Below are positions 30,428 through 38,315 of a DNA stretch of 64,000 bases, one piece after another; positions within the stretch are counted from its first letter, which is position 1, and each line of letters starts with the position of its first letter. Source of the DNA: Phycisphaeraceae bacterium. Its GTDB lineage: Bacteria > Planctomycetota > Phycisphaerae > Phycisphaerales > Zrk34. The stretch spans positions 1 to 64,000 of the forward strand of contig JANQHD010000004.1 in NCBI GenBank assembly GCA_028282805.1. The letters are read 5' to 3'. Below the pieces are notes generated by a model, which was not told the origin of the DNA, searched no databases, and saw only the letters and a list, made by a program, of their open reading frames with translations. A program made the position numbers and the translations under genes.

Positions 30428-31279
30428 ATGAACGCGCCCAATTGGCACATCGACGAAGCATTTGACCGCCACGACGGCCTCAAGGAAGACCGCGTGTGGC
30501 GCGATCTGTTCGTCGAAAAGATGGAGCAAGTACCGGCAGAGGTCCGAGACATCTGCCAGTACGGCTTCACGGAGATGCTGAATAACGCGCTGGACCACTC
30601 GGGATGCCGGAGCATCGAAGTTCAATCGGAGTGCGATGGGGTCAAGATCGATTTCTGGATCACCGACGACGGCGTGGGCATCTTCAAGAAATTGTCCGAC
30701 GCTTTGGGAACCGACGACGAACGCGATGTCTTTCTCGAATTGGCCAAAGGCAAGTTGACCACCGAGCCTGAACATCACACCGGCGAAGGGATCTTCTTTA
30801 CTTCGCGAGCCTTTGACCAGTTCTGGATATTCTCCGGTGGGACTTACTACCAACTCGACAACACCCGCGAGCACGACTTTATTGGCGGCATGTCTCCCCC
30901 CGACGAAGGCACAACCGTGTGCCTGTCCATCGCGCTCAACTCCAATCGCACACTGTCAGAGATATTTGACCGCTACGCGGCGGATGAAGACTACGCGTTC
31001 TCGAAAACCCTGGTGCCCGTTCGGCTCGCGCAGTACGGCGACGAGTTGCTCGTCTCGCGTTCGCAAGCGCGTCGTGTCAGCGCTCGTTTTGAACGCTTCC
31101 GCGAGGTTGTTCTCGATTTCGAATCTGTAAGCCGTATTGGTCAATCCTTCGCCGACGAACTTTTTCGCGTCTTCGCTAACGAACACCCCGAAGTGGTCTT
31201 GAAACACACAAACGCCAACCCCGCCGTAGAACAGATGATCCGCCGCGCCATCGGGGCGGGCAAGACCGGTCGGGAATGA
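30428..31279 (+). CDS. Histidine-kinase-like ATPase fused to a STAS-like (DUF4325) domain
   Basis: A 283-residue cytosolic protein. Residues about 40-180 look like a GHKL ATPase: the N box in QYGFTEMLNNALDHSGC and the G1 box ITDDGVGIFKK, then HTGEGIFFTSRAFD. Residues about 195-275 match DUF4325 (LVSRSQARRVSARFERF, VVLDFESVSRIGQSFADELFRVF), a STAS-like domain. Such pairs resemble anti-sigma-factor kinase and antagonist modules, so a partner-switching role is plausible. There is no sensor and no phosphoacceptor domain. It is 3 bp after purH; the reason for that link is unclear. Confidence 0.85.
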   Translation: MNAPNWHIDEAFDRHDGLKEDRVWRDLFVEKMEQVPAEVRDICQYGFTEMLNNALDHSGCRSIEVQSECDGVKIDFWITDDGVGIFKKLSDALGTDDERDVFLELAKGKLTTEPEHHTGEGIFFTSRAFDQFWIFSGGTYYQLDNTREHDFIGGMSPPDEGTTVCLSIALNSNRTLSEIFDRYAADEDYAFSKTLVPVRLAQYGDELLVSRSQARRVSARFERFREVVLDFESVSRIGQSFADELFRVFANEHPEVVLKHTNANPAVEQMIRRAIGAGKTGRE

Positions 31280-31363
31280 TCGTCTTCGCCGTATTATCGG
31301 TCGCGCAATGTTTGCGGGTGTCGTGAGACGGGGCCTTCGCGCAAAACTTACCGAGAGCTAATC

Positions 31364-31392
31364 TTGCGACCTCGTGAAATGGCCGATAACAT
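31364..31392 (+). promoter_or_regulatory. Candidate promoter of the HNH endonuclease gene
   Basis: TTGCGA (-35, 31364-31369) and TAACAT (-10, 31387-31392) with a 17-bp spacer, 36 bp before the GTG start. Pattern evidence only. Confidence 0.4.
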
Positions 31393-31428
31393 CCTGTAGG
31401 TAGGCAGTTGAACAGGAGGCGGCCGATC

Positions 31429-32055
31429 GTGATCGCGCATAGCTCCGCGCTCAACTCGAACGTGCTGGTGCTCAACCGGCTCTACATGGCGATCCGTGTC
31501 GTCAACGCCCGCCGTGCCTTCTCGCTGCTCTGCCGGGACCTCGCCGAGGTGATCAGCGTCGAGGACGGCAAGTACCTCTCGTACGACTTTGATTCGTGGA
31601 CCGAGCTGAGCGAGCTGCACGAGCTGTTCGGCGACGAGTACGACTTCGTCCGCACGGTCCGCATGCAGATCGCCGTGCCGAAGGTGATCCGGCTGTTCGG
31701 CTACGACCGCCTGCCCAAGCAGTCGGTCAAGCTCAACCGGCGCAACATCTACGCGCGGGACCACAACACCTGCCAGTACTGCGGCGAGCGTTACCCGACC
31801 AACGAGCTGTCGCTGGACCACGTCGTGCCGCGCAGCCAGGGCGGCGGCAACACGTGGGAGAACCTGGTGTGCGCCTGCATCAAGTGCAACAGCAAAAAAG
31901 GCGGCCGGACCCCCGCCCAAGCCCACATGAAGACCATCCGCAAGCCCGCCCAGCCCAAACGCAACCCCGTCATCTCCATGCGCCTGGGGCAGGACAAGTA
32001 CGCCTGCTGGCAGGCGTTCCTCGACAACGCCTACTGGTCGGTCGAGCTGCGCTGA
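31429..32055 (+). CDS. HNH endonuclease domain protein
   Basis: A 208-residue protein with a C-terminal HNH nuclease domain: [20 protein letters not shown], then [19 protein letters not shown], giving the DH, the central N and two zinc-binding CxxC pairs. The N-terminal 100 residues ([40 protein letters not shown]) recur in a widespread bacterial HNH family found as single chromosomal genes; its role is not established. I place the start at GTG 31429, because AGGAGG lies 9 bp upstream; a longer TTG start would contain that ribosome site. No restriction or phage genes adjoin it. Confidence 0.9.
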   Translation: MIAHSSALNSNVLVLNRLYMAIRVVNARRAFSLLCRDLAEVISVEDGKYLSYDFDSWTELSELHELFGDEYDFVRTVRMQIAVPKVIRLFGYDRLPKQSVKLNRRNIYARDHNTCQYCGERYPTNELSLDHVVPRSQGGGNTWENLVCACIKCNSKKGGRTPAQAHMKTIRKPAQPKRNPVISMRLGQDKYACWQAFLDNAYWSVELR

Positions 32056-32169
32056 TAAACCGTCCCCAAACCGGCAAATCGCGGCGGGACTTGAACTTCC
32101 CGCCGGGTCGGTCACAATACGCACTCGCTGGGGACGGATTCTTTTGTGCCAGATCACAGGTAGTCACCC

Positions 32170-32586
32170 ATGAACGAACGACGCTCATTCAATCGCCCCC
32201 CCCGATCCCGAGGCGGCGGCTCCCGCCCGCAACGCGGCGGCGGCCGCGGCGGAGGCGGCGGCCGGGGTCGCGGCGGCCCACGCAAGCCCCCCCCGCCCCC
32301 CATGCTGCTGGGCGAACCCTCGCCCTCGTTGGCCAAGATCAACGAGATGAACATGGCCAAGCTCGAGGAGAAGATCGCGCAGCTGGACGTGGAGCTCGAG
32401 CGCGTGGCCGGCAAGCTCGAACGCATGAAGCGCAACGAGCCGCCGCCGGAGGACAAAATAAAATCGGTCGGCGAGCTGCTGGTGCGTCTGAACGCGCTGA
32501 AGGCCTACGCGGTCAAACGCCTGGAAGGCAAGGCCGAGCGCAAGAAGGCGTGGGAAGAAAAACAACGCCAGCAGGGGCGGATGTAA
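32170..32586 (+). CDS. RG-rich, coiled-coil hypothetical protein
   Basis: A 138-residue protein in two parts. Residues 1-45 are low complexity (arginine, glycine, serine and proline, ending PRKPPPPP), an RGG-like segment that in other proteins binds RNA. Residues 58-138 are a charged helix with heptad character (MAKLEEKIAQLDVELERVAGKLERM) ending in a lysine/glutamate-rich tail. No family recognised. It follows the HNH gene by 114 bp and is closed by a strong terminator at 32618. RNA binding is a guess from composition. Confidence 0.7.
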   Translation: MNERRSFNRPPRSRGGGSRPQRGGGRGGGGGRGRGGPRKPPPPPMLLGEPSPSLAKINEMNMAKLEEKIAQLDVELERVAGKLERMKRNEPPPEDKIKSVGELLVRLNALKAYAVKRLEGKAERKKAWEEKQRQQGRM

Positions 32587-32617
32587 GCAAACCCGACATA
32601 TGGTGAGAAACGACGGA

Positions 32618-32648
32618 GCCCACGTTCGACGAATGTGGGCTTCTTTTT
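32618..32648 (+). terminator. Rho-independent terminator
   Basis: A 10-bp stem GCCCACGTTC/GAATGTGGGC (one G-T pair) with loop GAC, followed by TTCTTTTT. It ends the 32170-32586 gene. Confidence 0.88.
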
Positions 32649-32672
32649 ACACACATCACGCAAGGGTATACT
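32646..32672 (+). promoter_or_regulatory. Candidate promoter of the 32713 gene
   Basis: TTTACA (32646-32651) and TATACT (32667-32672) with a short 15-bp spacer, 40 bp before the ATG; the -35 overlaps the T tract of the terminator. Confidence 0.4.
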
Positions 32673-32712
32673 AACGCCACTCCGCCCCACACCTACGCGG
32701 GAAGGAACCGGG

Positions 32713-33897
32713 ATGAAGCGTCATCGCAATCACATCATCGGATGCGCACTCATCGTGGCCATGATGCTATCCGCCGGTATCTCGGCCGAAGAGGACACCG
32801 AGGCGCACTACAAGGCCAAGGCGGCCGAGTGGCTGGAGAAGTCCGAGGCGCACGACGTCGCCGGTGGGGCGCGGCGCGACGTGTACACCAGCGGCGTCCA
32901 CGCGACCTACTACTGGATGCTCGGCAACAACGCCAAGGCCGCCGAGCACATGAAACAGTGCGACGCCGCCAGCCGCGCGGTGGCCGACCCCGACTTCAGG
33001 CGGTACGCCATGTCCGTGCTGGCGGCGAACTACATGACCATGGGCCAGAAGGACAAGGCGCAGGCGACCCTCGACGCGATCGACATACCGGCGCTGCGCG
33101 GCCACGCCCACAGCCTGCACGCCTGGCAGGCGGTCACGTCGGGGATGTTCGACGAGAAAAACCTCGACCCGATCCTCGATCGCGCCGCGGGGGAGGTCAA
33201 GAAGATCGGCCGCGTGCGGGGCGACCACACGATCAACCTCGGCGTGGCGTACATGCACCGCAACCGGTTCGACCGCGTCGACGCCCTCGCGGAACAATCC
33301 GTGCCGCCCACCCAGGCCTATTATTACTACGGCTGCGTCGCCGGGCACTGCAACGATGAGTACCAGGCCAAACCGAAGGCCCGCTACATCGAGCTGGCCC
33401 GCAAGGCCTACCGCAACACCCCGCCGGCGTCCCGCTACCCGCACGAACAGGTGCGCTACGCGCAGGCGTTGATCGGCAGCGACCACCACGAAGAAGGCCT
33501 GGCGCTCTACAAATCGCTCAAGGGCAACGACGATCTCGCAGCGGTCGAGTTGGCGGTCACGCTGGCGACCGACCTGCACGACGAGGGCGAGACCGACCAG
33601 GCGATCGCGCAACTCAAGTCCGCGATCACCGCTTGCCGGCAGGTCGAGCCCGAAGACGACCAGGGCGACCTGGTCAGCAGCTACCTGTGGTCATACATCG
33701 GCGCAGCGTGCATCCTGTTGGAGCAAGAGGACATGCTCAACAAGCTGTTCAACGCGACCGAAGACCACCGCGTCCGCATCGCGCTGTGCGAGGGCGCCGT
33801 CAGCCACTACATGGGCAAGCTCGTCAACGCCCGTCTCGAAAAACGCTACGGCAAAACGACGTCCCCCGAGACTGAATCGAAGGCCCCCACGCCGTGA
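32713..33897 (+). CDS. Secreted TPR-like repeat protein
   Basis: A 394-residue exported protein. I start at ATG 32713 (Shine-Dalgarno GAAGGA), giving a signal peptide MKRHRNHIIGCALIVAMMLS ending near AGISA. The mature protein is almost all alpha-helical with repeated helix-pair patterns: YYWMLGNNAKAAEHMKQCD, SVLAANYMTMGQKDKAQATL, LGVAYMHRNRFDRVDALAEQ. These look like degenerate tetratricopeptide units. No catalytic motif is seen. A protein-binding periplasmic role is likely. Monocistronic: terminator upstream, and 250 bp of empty sequence follow up to the HTH-REC gene. Confidence 0.75.
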   Translation: MKRHRNHIIGCALIVAMMLSAGISAEEDTEAHYKAKAAEWLEKSEAHDVAGGARRDVYTSGVHATYYWMLGNNAKAAEHMKQCDAASRAVADPDFRRYAMSVLAANYMTMGQKDKAQATLDAIDIPALRGHAHSLHAWQAVTSGMFDEKNLDPILDRAAGEVKKIGRVRGDHTINLGVAYMHRNRFDRVDALAEQSVPPTQAYYYYGCVAGHCNDEYQAKPKARYIELARKAYRNTPPASRYPHEQVRYAQALIGSDHHEEGLALYKSLKGNDDLAAVELAVTLATDLHDEGETDQAIAQLKSAITACRQVEPEDDQGDLVSSYLWSYIGAACILLEQEDMLNKLFNATEDHRVRIALCEGAVSHYMGKLVNARLEKRYGKTTSPETESKAPTP

Positions 33898-34063
33898 AGC
33901 GAGTCGGCGCGCCGTGCGCCCCCGGGTTCGACCGCAGAGCGCACATTGCCGATCGGACATCGCGCTTGCCCGCCCGATAACCCACAGCACCAACTCCGCC
34001 GCCGTCCGGTTTATTCCCATCTTTGGGACCGGCGATTAAGTCGCACAAACGGGCCCCCGATGT

Positions 34064-34092
34064 AAAAGTAGGATATTTGGCAAAACTAGGAT
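34064..34092 (+). promoter_or_regulatory. Direct repeat AAAA(G/C)TAGGAT x2, possible operator
   Basis: AAAAGTAGGAT (34064-34074) and AAAACTAGGAT (34082-34092) are near-identical and 18 bp apart, 57 bp before the HTH-REC gene. Paired direct sites at this spacing can bind a dimeric regulator, possibly the product of the gene itself. A TACAAT -10-like element is at 34114-34119. Confidence 0.3.
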
Positions 34093-34148
34093 GAGTTTTG
34101 TGCCTGTTCTGCCTACAATGCCGCATGTGCGGCGGAGAGAGGTCCGCC

Positions 34149-34748
34149 ATGACCGACAGCGGAACGAGCAGCGAATTGAGAAACAAGCAAGTGTTCACCA
34201 CGGGCGAGGCGGCGGAGGTCTGCCAGGTCTCGCAGCAGACGATCATCCGGTGCTTCGACGCCGGGCGGTTGCAGGGGTTCCGCGTGCCGGGCAGCCGGTT
34301 CCGCCGGATCCCGCGTGAGGAACTCGTGCGCTTTATGAAGGACAACAACATCCCGCTGGATCGCCTCGAGTCCGACAAGAAGCGCATCCTCGTGGTCGAC
34401 GACGACGAGCAGATCGTCGAGCTGTTCGTCGACGTCTTGTCGCGCGACGGGCGTTTCGAAGTCAAGACCGCGTCGACCGGCTACGACGCGGGCATGCAGA
34501 GCCAGCAGTTCCGCCCCGACCTGATGATCCTCGACTACATGCTGCCCGACGTGAACGGCAACATCGTGTGCAAGACCGTGCGCGACAACCCGGCGATGGC
34601 GGCGATGAAGATCATCATCGTCTCCGGCGTGGTCAACCAGGACGAGATCGACGACCTGCTCCAAGCCGGCGCCGACGACTTCGTCAAGAAGCCGTTCAAC
34701 ATCGAACGGTTGATGGCGCGCATCAACGAACTGTTAGAAATAGGCTGA
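34149..34748 (+). CDS. Response regulator with N-terminal excisionase-type HTH and C-terminal receiver
   Basis: A 199-residue regulator in which the usual domain order is reversed. Residues 15-68 form a MerR/excisionase-like helix-turn-helix (FTTGEAAEVCQVSQQTIIRCFDAGRL, with FRVPGSRFRRIPREELVRFM). Residues 78-199 are a receiver domain: acidic pair VVDDDEQ, phosphoacceptor Asp in LMILDYMLPDVNG, conserved Thr/Ser replaced by IIIVSGV, and Lys in DFVKKPFN. Start at 34149, with AGAGAGG upstream. It heads a signalling cluster with the HDOD-histidine kinase and the REC-GAF protein, separated from the former only by an inverted-arm element. Confidence 0.9.
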   Translation: MTDSGTSSELRNKQVFTTGEAAEVCQVSQQTIIRCFDAGRLQGFRVPGSRFRRIPREELVRFMKDNNIPLDRLESDKKRILVVDDDEQIVELFVDVLSRDGRFEVKTASTGYDAGMQSQQFRPDLMILDYMLPDVNGNIVCKTVRDNPAMAAMKIIIVSGVVNQDEIDDLLQAGADDFVKKPFNIERLMARINELLEIG

Positions 34749-34751
34749 GCA

Positions 34752-34836
34752 AGTGCGGAGTGCGGGGTGCGGATTGCGGAATGACTAAGCCTGCGCAGCC
34801 GCAGAAAACTCCGCATTCCGAAATCCAAACTCCGCA
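34752..34836. repeat. 4+4 heptamer inverted-arm element before the HDOD kinase gene
   Basis: Left arm 34752-34779: AGTGCGG, AGTGCGG, GGTGCGG, ATTGCGG. Right arm 34809-34836: CTCCGCA, TTCCGAA, ATCCAAA, CTCCGCA. The spacer is 29 bp and has no gene. It starts 3 bp after one stop codon and ends at the base before the next ATG (34837), so it replaces any normal ribosome site for the kinase gene. Confidence 0.88.
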
Positions 34837-37158
34837 ATGCCCACACCCCCCGACCCAACCTCCGCCCGGCGTATCGAGCTGATCCTCGAGCAGGTCGAGG
34901 CGTTGCCCACGCTGCCCGCGGTGGCGATGCGGCTGCTTCAGATCACCAGCGACGACGAGTCCGACGCCCGCGAGGTCATCGACACGGTCAGGGCCGACCC
35001 GTCGCTGACCGCGAAGATCCTCAGCCTGTGCAAGGGCGCGGCCGAGGGGGGCGTGAACGTCACGACGCTGACCATCGACAAGGCGGTGGTGCTGCTGGGC
35101 TTCGAGGCGATCCGCAACGCGGTGCTCTCGATCAAGGTCTTCGAGCAGTTCAACGGCGACGAACCGACCGAAGAAGACGAGCTGACGCGCTTCAGCCGGC
35201 CGGCGTTCTGGCGCCATTGTTTGGCCACGGCGATCTGCTGCGAGCTGGTCGCCGCGGCGCACGGCGGGCAGGAAGAGCTCAACCCCGCCGAGGCGTTCGT
35301 GTGCGGCCTGCTGCACGGCATCGGCAAGCTCGCGCTCGAACACGTGCTGCCCAAGAGTTACCAGCGCGTGATCGAGCTGACCGAGCAGACGCAGGGCAAC
35401 ATCGCCGACGTCGAACGCCGGGTCATCGGCATCGACCACCACACGGCGGGCAAGCGGCTGGCGGAGAAGTGGAACCTGCCGCACACGCTGTGCGACAGCA
35501 TGTGGCTGTACGAGAGCCCCGCACGCTCGCTGCCCGACGTGCCGCACCGGCGGCTGGTGGGCCTGGTGGGCCTGGGCGAAGCGGTCGTGCGTGCCCAGCA
35601 CATCGGTTATTCGGGCAACTACCTGGTCGTCGACGATATCGACGAGCGCGCCGAGGCGCTCGGCCTCGAACCGGCGAAGGTGCGCGACGCGGCGGAGACG
35701 GTCATGGAACAGCTCGAACAGCGCGGCGCGGCGCTGGGCCTGGGCGAGACGCCGTCGCGTGAGCTGTTCATGGAATCGATCATGCAGGCCAACGCCGTGC
35801 TCGGCCGGCTCAACAGCCGGCTGGAGACCCACCGGCGCCAGGCGGCGCGGCAGACGAAGGCGATCGACGCGATCCGCAACTTCCACGCCAACGCCGCCAG
35901 CAGCGCCCGCAGCGTCGGCGACGTGCTGTCGACGGTGGTGGCCAGCGCCGCGTCGGTGCTCGGCGACGGGCAGTACGCGATCATCTACCAGCCGACGGGC
36001 CAGAGCAACTGGCAGATCAGCCGCCACACCCACGAAGGGCGGATCACCGCCAACCACCTCGTCGAGCCGCCGCCGCAGGTCGGCCAGCTGTCGGTGCTGG
36101 CGCGGCGGGAGGACCTGCCGATCAGTTTGATGGGCGTGATGCCCTGGCTGAGCGATTACCTGGTGGGCTTCGACGACCTGCGCCGGGTGAAGCTGATGCC
36201 GCTGCCCTGCGCGTGGGGGACCGCGGCGGTGCTCGTGCACGACCGCGATGCGCTGCCGGCCAAGGACCAGCTCAAGGCGCTGACCTACACCTGGGGCGCC
36301 GCGATCGGCGCCGCCACCCAGCACGAGGGCGCCCGCCGCATGAGCGAACAGCTCGCCGAGGCCAACCGCGTGCTGACCGAAACGCAGGACACGCTGTTGC
36401 GCAACCAATCGCTGGCGCGCCTCGGCGAGATGGCGGCGGGCGCGGCCCACGAGATGAACAACCCCCTGGCCGTGATCAGCGGCCGGTCGCAGTTGCTGGC
36501 GATGCAGTTGCCCAAGGCGACCAAAGAGCAGCAGGCCGCGGCGCAGGTCTACGAGCAGAGCCAGAAGCTCAGCGACATGATCACGGCGTTGCACCTGTTC
36601 GCCGAGCCGCCCGAGCCGAGGTACGAGCAGGTCGGCATGGTCGACGTGATGCAGGACGCGGTGTCGATCGTGCGCAAGCGGAACCCGAAGCTGCCGGCGT
36701 TGCGGTTCAACCCCGCGATGGGCCTGCCGCTGCTGCACACCGACCGCCAGCACGTCGCCCAGGCGCTGGCGGAGCTGATGCTCAACGCCTACGAGGCGTC
36801 GCCGACACAAACCGTGCGGGTTCTTGCCCAAGTCGACCCGCTGGATGACCGATTGGTGATTAAGGTCACAGACGACGGACCGGGCATGGACGCCCACACG
36901 CTGAAACACGCGTTCGACCCGTTCTTCTCGTCGAAGCCGGCCGGCCGCCAGCCGGGCCTGGGCCTCGCCCGGGCGCAACGCCTGATCGAAGCGATCGACG
37001 GGCGGATCGAGCTGGCCAGCCAGCCGGGCGAGGGGACCACCGCGTCGATCCGGTTGCCGGTCGGCAAGGTGAAAGACGAGGTGGGCGGGAGTGCATCGGG
37101 CACGGCCGCGACACCGGAGGCAAACGGAGAAGGCCGTGTCATTCACGCCGACCCATAA
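34837..37158 (+). CDS. HDOD-domain sensor histidine kinase
   Basis: A 773-residue cytosolic protein. Residues 12-225 form an HDOD domain (LPTLPAVAMRLLQI, ADPSLTAKILSLCKG, LLHGIGKLALEHV), a non-catalytic HD relative used in signalling. About 345-500 looks like a GAF-type sensor. A coiled-coil linker leads to the histidine kinase: H538 in GEMAAGAAHEMNNPLAVISG, then the ATPase boxes VTDDGPGMDAHTLKHAFDPFF and GLGLARAQRLIEAIDG. No membrane segment, so it senses an internal signal. Its 3' end overlaps the REC-GAF gene by 23 bp; together they are likely a two-component set. No Shine-Dalgarno is seen because an inverted-arm element abuts the ATG. Confidence 0.93.
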   Translation: MPTPPDPTSARRIELILEQVEALPTLPAVAMRLLQITSDDESDAREVIDTVRADPSLTAKILSLCKGAAEGGVNVTTLTIDKAVVLLGFEAIRNAVLSIKVFEQFNGDEPTEEDELTRFSRPAFWRHCLATAICCELVAAAHGGQEELNPAEAFVCGLLHGIGKLALEHVLPKSYQRVIELTEQTQGNIADVERRVIGIDHHTAGKRLAEKWNLPHTLCDSMWLYESPARSLPDVPHRRLVGLVGLGEAVVRAQHIGYSGNYLVVDDIDERAEALGLEPAKVRDAAETVMEQLEQRGAALGLGETPSRELFMESIMQANAVLGRLNSRLETHRRQAARQTKAIDAIRNFHANAASSARSVGDVLSTVVASAASVLGDGQYAIIYQPTGQSNWQISRHTHEGRITANHLVEPPPQVGQLSVLARREDLPISLMGVMPWLSDYLVGFDDLRRVKLMPLPCAWGTAAVLVHDRDALPAKDQLKALTYTWGAAIGAATQHEGARRMSEQLAEANRVLTETQDTLLRNQSLARLGEMAAGAAHEMNNPLAVISGRSQLLAMQLPKATKEQQAAAQVYEQSQKLSDMITALHLFAEPPEPRYEQVGMVDVMQDAVSIVRKRNPKLPALRFNPAMGLPLLHTDRQHVAQALAELMLNAYEASPTQTVRVLAQVDPLDDRLVIKVTDDGPGMDAHTLKHAFDPFFSSKPAGRQPGLGLARAQRLIEAIDGRIELASQPGEGTTASIRLPVGKVKDEVGGSASGTAATPEANGEGRVIHADP

Positions 37159-38245
37159 CACCGCAACCGCACAGCGCGTCGTCGCGATCGACACCCCCAG
37201 CGCGGTGCTGATCGTCGACGACGACCCGAACGTCCGCGAGGCGATCGCCCTCGCCCTCGACCAGCCCGACCGCATCATCCACCACGCCGCCGACGCCACC
37301 GAGGCCGAGGTCAAGCTCGCAACCGAGATCATCGACCTGTGCCTGGTCGACGTGGCCCTGCCCGACGGCAACGGCATCGACCTGGTCGACCAGATCGCCG
37401 CCGACCACCCGCTGACGCGGTCGATCATGATCACCGGCGACCCGAGCGTGGAACGGATCACCAAGGCCTTGCGCGCCGGCGCGTTGGATTTCGTGACCAA
37501 GCCGTTCGACGTCGACGACCTGAACCAGCGCGTGCACGAAGCGCTCGGCAAGCAACGCCGCGCCATGCGCAAGGAGCAGCGCCTCGCGCGTCTGCGCACG
37601 CTCTGCAAACAGCTCAACAAGGCCCGCCACGAGATCAGCCAGCAGGTCGACATCCTCTGCAACGACCTCGTACTGGCCTACCAGGACCTGGCCACGCAGG
37701 TGCAGGGCTTCGAGATGACCGGCGACCTGCGCGCCGAGCTGCACGGCGAGCTCGACCTCGAACAGGTCATCCGCCGCACGCTCGAGTTCATCATCAACAA
37801 GATCGGCCCGACCAACGCCGTCATCTTCCTGCCCAACCCCGGCGGCGGCTACGCGGTCGGCGGCTACGTCAACTACTCCCACAACAAGGACTCGCACCAG
37901 GTCTTCACGCAACACCTGGCCGAGAACGTCGCGCCCATCATCGCCGAGCTCACCGAGCCGGCCCACGTCCGCGACGACCAGGTCCAGCGCTTCCTCGGCC
38001 ACGAGGACCACTGGCTGGCCGAATCGGAAATGATCGCGATGCCCTGCTGCGACGACGAGGGCGAGGTGCTGGCGTCGATCCTGCTCGACCGCGACCGCAA
38101 CGAGCCGTACGACGACGAGAACCTCGAGCTGGTCGGCGCGATCGCGCCGCTTCTGGCCAAGTACCTGGTGCGCGTGATCAACGTCCACCACCGCATGACC
38201 GACTTCTTCGAAGAAGACGAAGAAGACGGCATCATCCCGTTCTGA
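37136..38245 (+). CDS. Receiver-GAF response regulator
   Basis: A 369-residue protein. I choose GTG 37136 (GGAG 6 bp upstream), inside the end of the kinase gene. Residues 20-140 are a receiver domain: VLIVDDDPNVRE, phosphoacceptor in LCLVDVALPDGNGIDL, Thr in SIMITGDPS, Lys in DFVTKPFDVDD. A coiled coil (about 145-195) leads to a GAF domain (about 215-355; LEQVIRRTLEFIINKIGPTN). There is no DNA-binding or output enzyme domain, so it probably acts by binding a partner. It is the likely target of the overlapping HDOD kinase. The acidic C-terminus ends FFEEDEEDGIIPF. Confidence 0.9.
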   Translation: MSFTPTHNTATAQRVVAIDTPSAVLIVDDDPNVREAIALALDQPDRIIHHAADATEAEVKLATEIIDLCLVDVALPDGNGIDLVDQIAADHPLTRSIMITGDPSVERITKALRAGALDFVTKPFDVDDLNQRVHEALGKQRRAMRKEQRLARLRTLCKQLNKARHEISQQVDILCNDLVLAYQDLATQVQGFEMTGDLRAELHGELDLEQVIRRTLEFIINKIGPTNAVIFLPNPGGGYAVGGYVNYSHNKDSHQVFTQHLAENVAPIIAELTEPAHVRDDQVQRFLGHEDHWLAESEMIAMPCCDDEGEVLASILLDRDRNEPYDDENLELVGAIAPLLAKYLVRVINVHHRMTDFFEEDEEDGIIPF

Positions 38246-38249
38246 TGAA

Positions 38250-38310
38250 ATGCGGAGTGCGGATTTCGGAGTGCGGAATGGGGGAGTAACTCCGCATTCC
38301 GCATTCCGCA
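38250..38310. repeat. Heptamer inverted-arm element between convergent genes
   Basis: Left arm 38250-38277: ATGCGGA, GTGCGGA, TTTCGGA, GTGCGGA (a fifth, ATGGGGG, is degenerate). Right arm 38290-38310: CTCCGCA, TTCCGCA, TTCCGCA. It fills the gap between the ends of the REC-GAF gene and der, so it could act as a two-way terminator-like hairpin, although T tracts are absent. Confidence 0.88.
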
Positions 38311-38315
38311 CTCGC

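Noticed and set aside
38250-38310. Ordinary Rho-independent terminator between convergent genes
   Set aside because: The hairpin is built from heptamers shared with other loci and lacks T tracts on both sides, so I list it as a repeat element, though it could still affect termination.
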